Positions 45,810-54,890 of a DNA stretch of 64,000 nt are shown piece by piece; the first letter of the stretch is position 1; every line of letters starts with the position of its first letter. The stretch is from Saccharicrinis sp050589685. GTDB lineage: Bacteria > Bacteroidota > Bacteroidia > Bacteroidales > Marinilabiliaceae. The notes below the pieces were generated by a model, which was given only the letters and a program-made list of their open reading frames with translations, ran no database searches and had not been told where the DNA came from. The position numbers and the translations under genes are program-made. Where the stretch lies: NCBI RefSeq assembly GCF_050589685.1, contig NZ_JBNGOS010000031.1:26292-90291 (forward strand), in the 5' to 3' direction.

Positions 45810-48671
45810 ATGAATAAGTTTTTAAATATCATTAGTTTATGCTTTTTTGTGTGTTGTGTGTCATTATTGTATAGTTGCTCAACCCAAGAGGTAGATAAAA
45901 TTATTTTATCCGGACAATGGAAATTCCAAATTGATAGTTTGGATCAAGGAATTAGAGAAAGATGGTATGCCAGGGAATTTTCTGATTCAATTATACTTCC
46001 AGGCTCAATGCCAGAACAACAAAAAGGCTTACCTGTAGGCTACCATACCAAATTTACCGGTAATACATGGAAAGAATATCCAGCGGGTAAGTCCTGGTTT
46101 GACGATGAAAATTATAAGCCATATTTAAGCGATGATAAGTTTAGATACCCATTTTGGTTAATTTCCGATTATCATTATGTTGGCAGAGCCTGGTATCAAA
46201 AAGAGATTACCTTACCTGAAGGTTGGAAGGACAAAAGTATTGAGTTGTATTTAGAACGACCTCATTGGGAGACCCAGCTTTGGGTGAATAATGCCTATGT
46301 AGGTTTAAAGAATGCCTTGGGTGTTCCTCATACCTACGATTTAAGTAAGTTCCTGAAAGTGGGTTCAAATATCATTACCATTTGCATAGATAACCGTGTA
46401 AATGATATTAATGTAGGAATAGATGCGCATAGCATTAGCGACAATACACAAAGTAACTGGAATGGGATTGTTGGCGATATTCAATTAATAAGAAAGGATG
46501 TCATAGCTATTTCTAATGTGAGAATTTTCCCGGATATAGCGAAAAATTCAGCACGTTTAGAAATTGAGCTTAAGAATAGCAGCCAGCAGAAGCAATCAGG
46601 TCAATTAAAAATAGCTGCATCTGTCTTCAATAATGAAAAGGTACAAGATGTAAAAAGTATAGAAGTCGCTTTTGATAGTGGGACTGATTCTTCCTCTGTT
46701 ATAGTCAACTTACCATTGGGTGATGAGGTTCTTCTATGGGACGAATTTCATCCTAATTTGTATGAACTACGTGTGGAGCTGCAGTCGGGTGATAACAGCG
46801 ACTTATGGACCGGGAACTTTGGTATGCGTGAGTTCCGCGCACAAGATAGAGGCTTTTCGATTAACGGTCGTCCGGTATTTCTTAGGGGAACATTGGAGTG
46901 TGCCATTTTTCCAAAAACAGGTTACCCTTCGACTGATGTTGAAGCTTGGGAACGAATTATAAATGTTTGTAAGGCGCACGGTTTAAATCACATCCGTTTT
47001 CATTCATGGTGTCCACCCAAAGCCGCTTTCCGGGCAGCTGATAAATTGGGTTTTTATTACCAGGTTGAAGCTTCTTCCTGGGCAACGAATCTGGGGGCTG
47101 GCAACGGTGTAGATCAATGGTTATACGAAGAGAGTGAGCGTATGGTAGCAGCGTATGGTAATCATCCTTCGTTTTGCCTCATGCCCTATGGAAACGAACC
47201 TCATGGCAAAAATCATAAAGCCTATTTAACTGAATTTGTGAAGTATTGGAAGGCTAGAGATTCACGTCGGGTTTATACTACGGGTGCAGGATGGCCAATT
47301 ATTCCCGAGAATGATTTTCATAATGTGCATAGAGGAACACGCATACAGGGATGGAATCAAAATCTGAACAGTATTATAAATAAAGAAGCGCCTCGAAGCG
47401 ATTACGATTGGGAGAAAACTGTAGCTGAGTTAACTGCTCCTATGGTAAGTCATGAGATTGGGCAATGGTGTGTTTATCCCAACTTTAAAGAGATTCCTAA
47501 ATACGATGGCGTGCTTAAAGCTACAAACTTCGAAATCTTCCAGAAAAGCCTTGAGGCACATGGTATGCTGCATCTGGCCGACGATTTTGTAAAGGCATCA
47601 GGTAAATTACAAGCACTTTGTTATAAAGCGGATATTGAAGCGGCATTGCGTACCAAAGGCTTTGGCGGATTTCAACTACTCGACTTACATGATTTTCCTG
47701 GGCAGGGAACGGCTTTGGTTGGAGTGCTCGACCCATTTTGGGATGAGAAAGGATATATTTCTCCCGAAGAATTCCGTCAGTTTAGTAACGAAACAGTGCC
47801 CCTTGCACGATTCACAAAAATGATTTTTACCAGTGACGAGAAAATAGAAGCGGATATTGAGGTCGCTCATTACGGTGAACATGAAATGACTTCGGAAGTT
47901 CCTACATGGAAAGTAGTGGATGAGAAAGGTCAGCTTGTTCGTAAGGGAGCGTTTAATAAACAGGATTTGCATTGGGGGCATAACCAGAAATTGGGTTCAA
48001 TAAGTGAAACTTTTGAAGTAGAATCGGCTTCAAAATTCCAATTGCAAGTTGACGTAGCTGGTTTTGTTAATTCATGGGATTTTTGGGTGTATCCAGATAA
48101 ATTACCCGAAGTTGGGAATGATATTCTGGTGGTTTCAACCCTGAATAAAACGGCATTGGAAACTCTGGAAGAAGGAGGCAAAGTGCTTTTGACGGTTAAA
48201 AAAGGCAGTATAAAAGAAGGCAAGGGCGGGGAAGTGGCTGTTGGCTTTTCAAGTATGTTTTGGAATACTGCATGGACCAACGGACAGAAACCACATACGC
48301 TGGGTATTTTATGTAATCCCGACCATCCAGCACTTTCTGAATTCCCCAGCGAATACCACAGCAACTGGCAATGGTGGGATGCCATGAGCCATTCAAATGC
48401 CATTTCGCTTGAAGATTTTGCTAATAAACCAGATCCGATAGTTCGTATTATAGACGATTGGGTAACCAACCGAAATCTGGCATTAATATTTGAGGCAAAG
48501 GTTGGCATTGGAAAGCTAATTATGACTGGTGTTGATTTGCAATCGGATTTGGAAACCCGTCCTGAAGCTCGTCAGCTATTGTTCAGCTTAAAAAAATATA
48601 TGAGCGGTGATAACTTTAAACCGCAGACGGAGGTTCAGGCAGATGAAATTATTAGTTTGACTCCTTTTTAA
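45810..48671 (+). CDS. GH2 family glycosidase lipoprotein 2
   Basis: This 953-aa lipoprotein has lipobox LYSC with Cys23. It is homologous along its length to the GH2 protein at 31977, with a longer insert in the sugar-binding domain (YHTKFTGNTWKEYPAGKSW). The acid/base is Glu463 in YGNEPHG and the nucleophile Glu549 in SHEIGQ. RFHSWCPPKAAFRAADKLGF, GFQLLDLHDFPGQGTALVG and the tail NWQWWDAMSH match the paralogue. The differing acid/base neighbourhood (NEPHG versus NELEG) suggests a different aglycone or decoration at the same kind of beta-linked sugar. The two copies probably act in sequence in the periplasm. Confidence 0.9.
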   Translation: MNKFLNIISLCFFVCCVSLLYSCSTQEVDKIILSGQWKFQIDSLDQGIRERWYAREFSDSIILPGSMPEQQKGLPVGYHTKFTGNTWKEYPAGKSWFDDENYKPYLSDDKFRYPFWLISDYHYVGRAWYQKEITLPEGWKDKSIELYLERPHWETQLWVNNAYVGLKNALGVPHTYDLSKFLKVGSNIITICIDNRVNDINVGIDAHSISDNTQSNWNGIVGDIQLIRKDVIAISNVRIFPDIAKNSARLEIELKNSSQQKQSGQLKIAASVFNNEKVQDVKSIEVAFDSGTDSSSVIVNLPLGDEVLLWDEFHPNLYELRVELQSGDNSDLWTGNFGMREFRAQDRGFSINGRPVFLRGTLECAIFPKTGYPSTDVEAWERIINVCKAHGLNHIRFHSWCPPKAAFRAADKLGFYYQVEASSWATNLGAGNGVDQWLYEESERMVAAYGNHPSFCLMPYGNEPHGKNHKAYLTEFVKYWKARDSRRVYTTGAGWPIIPENDFHNVHRGTRIQGWNQNLNSIINKEAPRSDYDWEKTVAELTAPMVSHEIGQWCVYPNFKEIPKYDGVLKATNFEIFQKSLEAHGMLHLADDFVKASGKLQALCYKADIEAALRTKGFGGFQLLDLHDFPGQGTALVGVLDPFWDEKGYISPEEFRQFSNETVPLARFTKMIFTSDEKIEADIEVAHYGEHEMTSEVPTWKVVDEKGQLVRKGAFNKQDLHWGHNQKLGSISETFEVESASKFQLQVDVAGFVNSWDFWVYPDKLPEVGNDILVVSTLNKTALETLEEGGKVLLTVKKGSIKEGKGGEVAVGFSSMFWNTAWTNGQKPHTLGILCNPDHPALSEFPSEYHSNWQWWDAMSHSNAISLEDFANKPDPIVRIIDDWVTNRNLALIFEAKVGIGKLIMTGVDLQSDLETRPEARQLLFSLKKYMSGDNFKPQTEVQADEIISLTPF

Positions 48672-48713
48672 TTTGAAGGGAAAAGAAAGTACCATCTTAT
48701 TTTGAAATTAATT

Positions 48714-50963
48714 ATGCTTGTTATGCAATTAAGATTATTTTTCATAGTGCTCTTATTAGGTGCATCGGTTTATTCATCAGCACAGTATTCGGGTAAAATA
48801 TACTCAGAGGCGGATTCTCTTGTTAACCAGATGTCGAAACTGATTTATAACCAGGTGAAGAGTGTTCATCCGATTAACAATTCCTCGAACATGTGGTATA
48901 AAACCCATACGGCAGAAGGGAATCAATATTGGTTTGTAGATGCAGAAAGCGAGAAAAAGCAGGAAGTGTTTGATCAGAACGAATTGCTCAAACAATTATC
49001 GGATATTCAGGAAAAAGAGCAAGATTGGAAGAAACTGACTTTAACCGATGAGAAGGTTTCAGCAAATGCGGATACTTTTCTATTCAAAAGCCAGGGATAT
49101 AATTGGCTTTATCTAACCAGTAAAAATCAATTAATTCAAAAAGACAGAGTAAAAACACCAGCAACTAAAAAGCATTGGGCAATAGCCAGAGATGAACTGG
49201 GTCAGGAGCCAATTCTTTCACCAGATAAAAAATATACAGCTTACATTCATGAGAATAATTTGTTTGTAAAAGATAGTACAGGGAAAGCTACACAGTTAAC
49301 CTTTGATGGTTCGCCAGGTGAGTTTTATAGTTCATATTTAAGATGGTCGCCCAACTCAAAATGCATCGCTTTAAATAAATTCCGACCGTCGGAAAAACGA
49401 TTTATTAAGTTTGTGGAGTCTTCTCCAAAAGGGCAGTTACAACCCAAATTAAAGCAGGTGGAGTATTTTAAACCCGGCGATGCTTTACCCATTAAACAAC
49501 CCTGTTTATTTAGTATTGAGTCGATGAGCCGGATTCCTGTAGACATTAGTAGTTACATGAATCAATATGGCGTGTCAGACCCAGACTGGCGAAAAGATAG
49601 CAGGGCGTTTACTGTTGAGTACAACCAACGTGGCCATCAAAAATATACGGTTCTTGAAGTGAATGCGAATACGGGTAATCTATCCGTACTTGCAGAAGAA
49701 AACCCTGAAACATTTTTTTTCTATACTGGAAAAAGATATCGGTATGATATAAATGACGGGGCAGAGATGATTTGGATGTCGGAGCGTGATGGCTGGAACC
49801 ATTTGTATTTGTACGATAATTCCGGCAAAGTGAAAAATAAAATTACGCAAGGTAATTGGGTGGTGCGCAAAGTAGTTCATGTTGATGAAGAAAAACGTGA
49901 AATTATTTTTTGTGCCAGCGGGAAAAATAAGAATGAAGACCCGTATCATTTACATTACTATCGAATTGGATTTGATGGGAAAGGTTTAAAAGCATTAACA
50001 ACAGAAAACGCCAATCATGAAGTTACTTTCTCCCACGATTTTAAATACTTTGTTGACTATTATTCACGAGCCGATTTACCCGGAAAAACAGTACTGTGTA
50101 ATGCTCAGAATGGGAAAGTCATTAGGACTTTAGAAGAAACGGATATTGTTACGTTAAAAGAAACCGATTGGAATATGCCAGAGGTCTTTTCTGCCAAAGG
50201 GAGAGATGGTGAAACCGATATTTGGGGACTGATCTACCGCCCCTCTAATTTCGACCCCGCAAAAAAATATCCGGTGATAGAATATATTTATGCCGGACCG
50301 CATAATTCATTTGTTCCAAAATCATTTCTCGGAATTAATCGCCGCTTTGCAGGCTTGGCTGAACTAGGTTTTATCCTGGTTCAAATTGATGGAATGGGTA
50401 CATCGAACCGTTCTAAAGCTTTTCATGATGTGTGTTGGAAAAACTTAAAAGATGCCGGTTTCCCCGACAGGATCAAATGGATGCAGGCGGCAGCTGAAAA
50501 ATACCCGTATATGGACATTGAGCATGTGGGGATTTTTGGAGGCTCGGCAGGTGGACAAAGTTCAACCGGTGCCGTTTTGTTTCACCCGGAGTTTTACGAT
50601 GTTGCGGTTTCATCTTGCGGCTGTCATGATAACCGAATGGATAAAATATGGTGGAACGAACAATGGATGGGCTACCCCATTGAAAAACAGTACGAAGAAT
50701 GTTCAAACGTGGTTAACGCACATAAATTACAGGGAAATTTAATGCTGATTCTGGGTGAGGTGGACGATAACGTCGACCCAGCATCTACCATGCAAGTGGC
50801 AGACGCATTAATAAAAGCAAACAAGAATTTTGAGCTAGTTGTTTTGCCGGGAGTAAACCACACCTTAGGAGGAAATTACGGAGAACGTAAACGTCGCGAT
50901 TTCTTTATAAAACATTTAAAAGGAGAGAAGACTCCTGCTTGGAACACTGAATCAAACAAATAG
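48714..50963 (+). CDS. S9 family (prolyl oligopeptidase/DPP-IV-like) peptidase
   Basis: The frame opens with a TTG at 48702; ATG 48714 (or 48723) is the likely start, giving a 749-aa exported protein (signal ending at VYSSAQ). An N-terminal DPPIV_N-type propeller (LSPDKKYTAYIHENNLFVKD, MSERDGWNHLYLYD) is followed by an alpha/beta-hydrolase domain with nucleophile Ser611 in FGGSAGGQSS, Asp684 or Asp685 (GEVDDNVDP) and His716 (GVNHTLGG). It is intact and of normal length. A peptidase inside a glycan operon, between GH2 and a sulfatase, is unusual. It may degrade the protein part of a glycoprotein substrate, since S9 enzymes often cut after proline. The catalytic type is clear, the substrate is not. 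Confidence 0.88.
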   Translation: MLVMQLRLFFIVLLLGASVYSSAQYSGKIYSEADSLVNQMSKLIYNQVKSVHPINNSSNMWYKTHTAEGNQYWFVDAESEKKQEVFDQNELLKQLSDIQEKEQDWKKLTLTDEKVSANADTFLFKSQGYNWLYLTSKNQLIQKDRVKTPATKKHWAIARDELGQEPILSPDKKYTAYIHENNLFVKDSTGKATQLTFDGSPGEFYSSYLRWSPNSKCIALNKFRPSEKRFIKFVESSPKGQLQPKLKQVEYFKPGDALPIKQPCLFSIESMSRIPVDISSYMNQYGVSDPDWRKDSRAFTVEYNQRGHQKYTVLEVNANTGNLSVLAEENPETFFFYTGKRYRYDINDGAEMIWMSERDGWNHLYLYDNSGKVKNKITQGNWVVRKVVHVDEEKREIIFCASGKNKNEDPYHLHYYRIGFDGKGLKALTTENANHEVTFSHDFKYFVDYYSRADLPGKTVLCNAQNGKVIRTLEETDIVTLKETDWNMPEVFSAKGRDGETDIWGLIYRPSNFDPAKKYPVIEYIYAGPHNSFVPKSFLGINRRFAGLAELGFILVQIDGMGTSNRSKAFHDVCWKNLKDAGFPDRIKWMQAAAEKYPYMDIEHVGIFGGSAGGQSSTGAVLFHPEFYDVAVSSCGCHDNRMDKIWWNEQWMGYPIEKQYEECSNVVNAHKLQGNLMLILGEVDDNVDPASTMQVADALIKANKNFELVVLPGVNHTLGGNYGERKRRDFFIKHLKGEKTPAWNTESNK

Positions 50964-50993
50964 CATACTGAACTAATTAAAAATATAAATGGA

Positions 50994-51095
50994 ATGAAAA
51001 CCATAAAGACTTTTCTTTCTAACTATTATCTAGTGATTGGGATCGTATGGCTCTTTTGTGCCCTATCAATCATAATTTTTAAACTTAATTTTTAA
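50994..51095 (+). CDS. Possible 33-aa single-pass membrane peptide
   Basis: A short ATG frame encodes a Lys-bearing N-terminus and one hydrophobic helix (YYLVIGIVWLFCALSIIIF), ending KLNF. It lies 30 nt after the peptidase gene and 98 nt before the next sulfatase. The membrane-helix composition is not expected of random AT-rich intergenic DNA, but no family was recognised and the frame is short. It may be a small membrane protein of the operon or chance. Confidence 0.35.
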   Translation: MKTIKTFLSNYYLVIGIVWLFCALSIIIFKLNF

Positions 51096-51193
51096 GTAAA
51101 AGAAATCTGGCTGACACTTGTTGTTCCTCTTAGATTCACCATTTTTAGATTTTTCACTGAAAATGAAAACAAATAATATTTAAATATATAAAT

Positions 51194-52702
51194 ATGATAT
51201 ACAGGAGTTTGGTTTTGTTGCTTGTAGCAACTACTACATTTATAGGCTGTACTAAGAATAAGCAAGTTCAACGCAAGCCTAACGTTGTTGTCATCATGGC
51301 CGATGACTTCGGTTGGAGAGATACCGGCTTTCAGGGAAGTGAATTTTATGAAACACCAAACCTTGATCGACTTGCTAGCGAAGGTATGATGTTTACCGAT
51401 GCTTATGCCTCTTGCGGTGTTTGTTCGCCGAGTAGGGCTAGTTTATTAACCGGGCGATATACCCCTCGTTCAGGGATCACAGATTGGATCATGGGATATC
51501 AAGCGGAGAAAACACCGGAAGAGTTATCGGATTATGCCATGATAGGCCCTCAAAATGTATATAATTTGCCACTGGAAGAAACTACTTTTGGAGATGCTTT
51601 TAAAGCTAAAAATTACAGTACGTGTTTTGTCGGAAAATGGCATCTTGCTGAAGATTCTTTGTTCTACCCACAATATCAGGGTTTTGATAAAAATATAGCA
51701 GGTTGGTTAAAGGGTGGGCCTAATGGAAATAGAAAAGGGAATCGTTCATATTATACGCCCTATAATAACCCACATTTAGAAGATGGTCCGGAAAATGAAT
51801 TTTTAACAGACAGATTGGTTAACGAGAGTATTGATTGGATGGAAAATAATAGGAAAGATCCTTTCTTATTGTATTTGTCTTTTTACACGGTACATACCCC
51901 AATCCATCCTAAACCGGAGAAGATACCTTACTACAATGAAAAAGCCAAAAAAATGGGGTTAGACACCATGAACACCTTTACAAAGGATGTGCAATGGTAT
52001 CATGACTGGCCACAAAAAAAGTGGCACTGGAAGGAACGCCTGGTACAAAATAATGCCGAATATGCAGCACTAATTGAGAGTATGGATGAAAACATCGGAA
52101 GGGTCTTGGATTATCTTAAAAGTGCCGGTCTGGATGACAATACCATTGTTGTTTTTACTTCTGATAATGGTGGTTTGTCAACAGCAGAAACATCTCCTAC
52201 TTGTAATGCTCCTTTACGTGGCGGTAAGGGCTGGTTATACGAGGGTGGAATTAGAGAGCCATTCATCGTTAAGATTCCAGGTAAAACCAAACCAGGTAGT
52301 GTTTGCAAAGAGCCTGTTCATGCAGTTGATGTTTATCCAACATTATTAGATGCTTGTGGATTTGATATACCCAATCCTGAAGAAATCGATGGTGTGAGTC
52401 TTTTACCTTTATTAGAAGGTAAAAATCTTAACCGCAACGCCTTGTATTGGCATTATCCGCATTATGGAGGAAAGGGAGATGCGCCAGCAGGAGCTATCAG
52501 GAAAGGGGATTACAAGTTAATTGAGCTTTTCGAAACCGGCAAAGCAGAACTTTATAATGTAAGAAAAGACATATCCGAATCTCGTGATTTGTCGCCGGAA
52601 CAACCAGCCTTGAAAGATGAGTTATTACAGGATTTAAGAAATTGGCGATTGGAAGTTGGAGCTAAAATGCCTAAAAAAAATCCTTATTATAAATACAAAT
52701 AG
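51194..52702 (+). CDS. Family S1 sulfatase, GITDWI-type lipoprotein 2
   Basis: This 502-aa lipoprotein has lipobox FIGC with Cys19. Metal residues lie in MADDFGWRD, the formylglycine motif is CSPSR with Cys77, and GKWHLAED and TSDNGGLSTAE (second metal site) are intact. GITDWIMGYQ, PLRGGKGWLYEGGIREP and HYPHYGGKGDAP are shared with the sulfatase at 39012-40589, showing a duplicated subfamily. Differences before the second metal site (a longer IHPKPEKIPYYNEKAKKMG segment) could alter specificity. It overlaps nothing and is followed after 10 nt by the GH-A enzyme gene, so desulfation and chain cleavage are co-expressed. Confidence 0.93.
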   Translation: MIYRSLVLLLVATTTFIGCTKNKQVQRKPNVVVIMADDFGWRDTGFQGSEFYETPNLDRLASEGMMFTDAYASCGVCSPSRASLLTGRYTPRSGITDWIMGYQAEKTPEELSDYAMIGPQNVYNLPLEETTFGDAFKAKNYSTCFVGKWHLAEDSLFYPQYQGFDKNIAGWLKGGPNGNRKGNRSYYTPYNNPHLEDGPENEFLTDRLVNESIDWMENNRKDPFLLYLSFYTVHTPIHPKPEKIPYYNEKAKKMGLDTMNTFTKDVQWYHDWPQKKWHWKERLVQNNAEYAALIESMDENIGRVLDYLKSAGLDDNTIVVFTSDNGGLSTAETSPTCNAPLRGGKGWLYEGGIREPFIVKIPGKTKPGSVCKEPVHAVDVYPTLLDACGFDIPNPEEIDGVSLLPLLEGKNLNRNALYWHYPHYGGKGDAPAGAIRKGDYKLIELFETGKAELYNVRKDISESRDLSPEQPALKDELLQDLRNWRLEVGAKMPKKNPYYKYK

Positions 52703-52712
52703 GATACATCAT

Positions 52713-54812
52713 ATGGTTAATTTAAAGCATAGGATTGCAGGAGTATTGCTGATCTGTTTTACAATTTTGATAAATACTAACGGTCAGGCTATTGCCAACT
52801 TAAAAGTGTACGCCAATGATAGAGTCGCCATAAGTTCAGATCTATTTGGTATTAACAATGACTGGAGACAGATTTCTAATACAGCTTTCCCGGATTTTGT
52901 AACTTCCTTTGAAAGTATCAATTATGGCGTGTTTCGTTTTCCAGGAGGGTGGGAGTCTGAATTTTATAGCTGGAGTTCTAATTCAACGCCGGGTTGGGAT
53001 AAAACACCCAGTGAACCTGGAGCCTCAGTTACATCATTAAAAGCTGAAGTACAGAATTACTCTATTGTTGTTCCCACGGTTACAGCCATGGAAAAAACAT
53101 ATGGTTCAGCGCAATGGGATGCAGCGATTAATAATTTGAAATTAGTCGCAAAAGATGCCATTACAAGAGCTGATCCTGATAAAGTAAAATATGTTGAAAT
53201 TGGTAATGAGTGGTGGTTACAGGCTGCAGGAGGTAGCAGCAGAGCAAATAAGCTGTTGAAGTACTCAAAAATTGCTATGGAGATCACAGGGTATATTCAT
53301 GCTCAATTTCCGACTCGTAGTTTTAAAATTTTTGTCAATGGTGATTATACGGTTCCCGAGGAATTTACTGCCATGAAGACTCACTTTTCAGAAATTGTAT
53401 CTTATAATGCAGTTGACGGTGTGGCTCTACATACCTATACGGGTTATACAACAGACACGCATAATATTAGCGAATTAGGTGAACGGATAGAAGCTTGCGC
53501 CAAAAATTTCAATTCACAAAAAGATATGCTTGTGTATCTGTCAGAATGGATGCCTTCCAGGGATTATAATGAGAGACGTCTATATATGGAAGCCGCAAAT
53601 ATTATCCCTGATATTATCCATATCTATGCAAGAGAAGGAGTGGATGCAGCTGCCTATTGGCCTCCGGTGAATAATTCCGTTCCCGGATTAGGTATTGTAA
53701 ACTGGAACGGGTCTGTGGTTTTTCCTTGCGGTCAGATTTTGGGTGAAATGGCAGCCTCGTTTAAGGGTGATGTTGTTCGTACAGTTTCTGACCGAATAAC
53801 GATTACCGGGGCACTTCAGGATCCTAATAATCTTGTTTTATTTGTGATGGGCAAGGATTTCGAAAAAACCGATGTCATCGTTACAGTCAGCGGTTTTTCC
53901 ATTGATCATATCAAATCGGTAAAAAAGTTACGTTCGGAAGATTACTTCTCAACAGATAAAGCAGCTCCATATAAAACAGAAGCAGGAAGCGCAACACTAT
54001 TATCTTCTAATGAAATAAGTTTCGAAATTAATAAAAATGGACAATATGAAATTTTTAAGATTGAGCTAAGTGGTTCTCCGCTGGAGGAAACTAGTATCAA
54101 TTTAATTGACTTTGAGTCGCCAGTATCGGTTACAGAAGATTATGGGGCCATCTTTAATATTGTTGATAATCCCGATAATAGGTCATTGAACGGTACTTCA
54201 ACTTGTGGGCAGATTGGAAGAACATCTTCTAATTGGTATGAACTCGTTGACATTGAAACTTCGTTTTCGATACCTGCCGGAGATACACGCTACCTGCATA
54301 TGATGGTCTTGTATGATAAACAGCCTGATTTTATTTTACGATTAAACCAAGCCGGCAACGAAGGAAATATTAGACCCTTAAATACATATACAGATTTAGG
54401 AAAGTGGCAGGACCTGGTTTTTGAACTCAATGGAGGTACCAACGGAATTGATGTAAATAATCTACGCTTAATGGGAGATTGCGGTTTTGAAAATGATCCG
54501 GCAGGTTTTGTTCTTGAGGCAAGTACATTTGGATGGATAGATGAAATCTTCTTAAATGAAAATTCTATTCCAAGATCTTATGATACTGCTGTAGGTAAGG
54601 GAATTAAAGATCAGGATTATGAAGTTTATTCAAGCAATGGAAAAATTTATGTGGAGATATTATATGGTCTTCACACCCAAATAAACGTATATAACAACAT
54701 GGGGGTTTTGGTTGAATCAGCTGAAGATGCTCACTTGGAGTTTGAGGTTCCTGCAGCAGGATTATATATTGTACAAATTGGCAACCACACTGAAAAGCTA
54801 ATCGTGTTTTAG
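52713..54812 (+). CDS. Clan GH-A (GH51/GH39-like) glycosidase with C-terminal beta module and T9SS domain
   Basis: The start at 52713 gives a signal peptide ending near TNGQA; the frame opens upstream at 52656 inside the sulfatase gene. The protein is 699 aa. A (beta/alpha)8 barrel (about 25-380) has YGVFRFPGGWESEFYSW, candidate acid/base Glu166 (EIGNEWW) and nucleophile Glu278 (VYLSEWMPS); the 112-residue spacing suits GH51/GH39-like enzymes. A side beta-domain follows. Residues about 460-624 form a beta-sandwich that recurs alone in the next gene, and a short T9SS sorting domain (GLYIVQIGNHTEKLIVF) ends it. The best guess is an alpha-L-arabinofuranosidase or related exo/endo-enzyme acting outside the cell. 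The barrel is divergent enough that it might be a new GH-A family. Confidence 0.75.
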   Translation: MVNLKHRIAGVLLICFTILINTNGQAIANLKVYANDRVAISSDLFGINNDWRQISNTAFPDFVTSFESINYGVFRFPGGWESEFYSWSSNSTPGWDKTPSEPGASVTSLKAEVQNYSIVVPTVTAMEKTYGSAQWDAAINNLKLVAKDAITRADPDKVKYVEIGNEWWLQAAGGSSRANKLLKYSKIAMEITGYIHAQFPTRSFKIFVNGDYTVPEEFTAMKTHFSEIVSYNAVDGVALHTYTGYTTDTHNISELGERIEACAKNFNSQKDMLVYLSEWMPSRDYNERRLYMEAANIIPDIIHIYAREGVDAAAYWPPVNNSVPGLGIVNWNGSVVFPCGQILGEMAASFKGDVVRTVSDRITITGALQDPNNLVLFVMGKDFEKTDVIVTVSGFSIDHIKSVKKLRSEDYFSTDKAAPYKTEAGSATLLSSNEISFEINKNGQYEIFKIELSGSPLEETSINLIDFESPVSVTEDYGAIFNIVDNPDNRSLNGTSTCGQIGRTSSNWYELVDIETSFSIPAGDTRYLHMMVLYDKQPDFILRLNQAGNEGNIRPLNTYTDLGKWQDLVFELNGGTNGIDVNNLRLMGDCGFENDPAGFVLEASTFGWIDEIFLNENSIPRSYDTAVGKGIKDQDYEVYSSNGKIYVEILYGLHTQINVYNNMGVLVESAEDAHLEFEVPAAGLYIVQIGNHTEKLIVF

Positions 54813-54890
54813 TTACTCTTAATCGAATTAATTTCTTTAGATAAAGAAACAAGTTTATCTACATAATTAACATTTTAACTGAAAAATATT

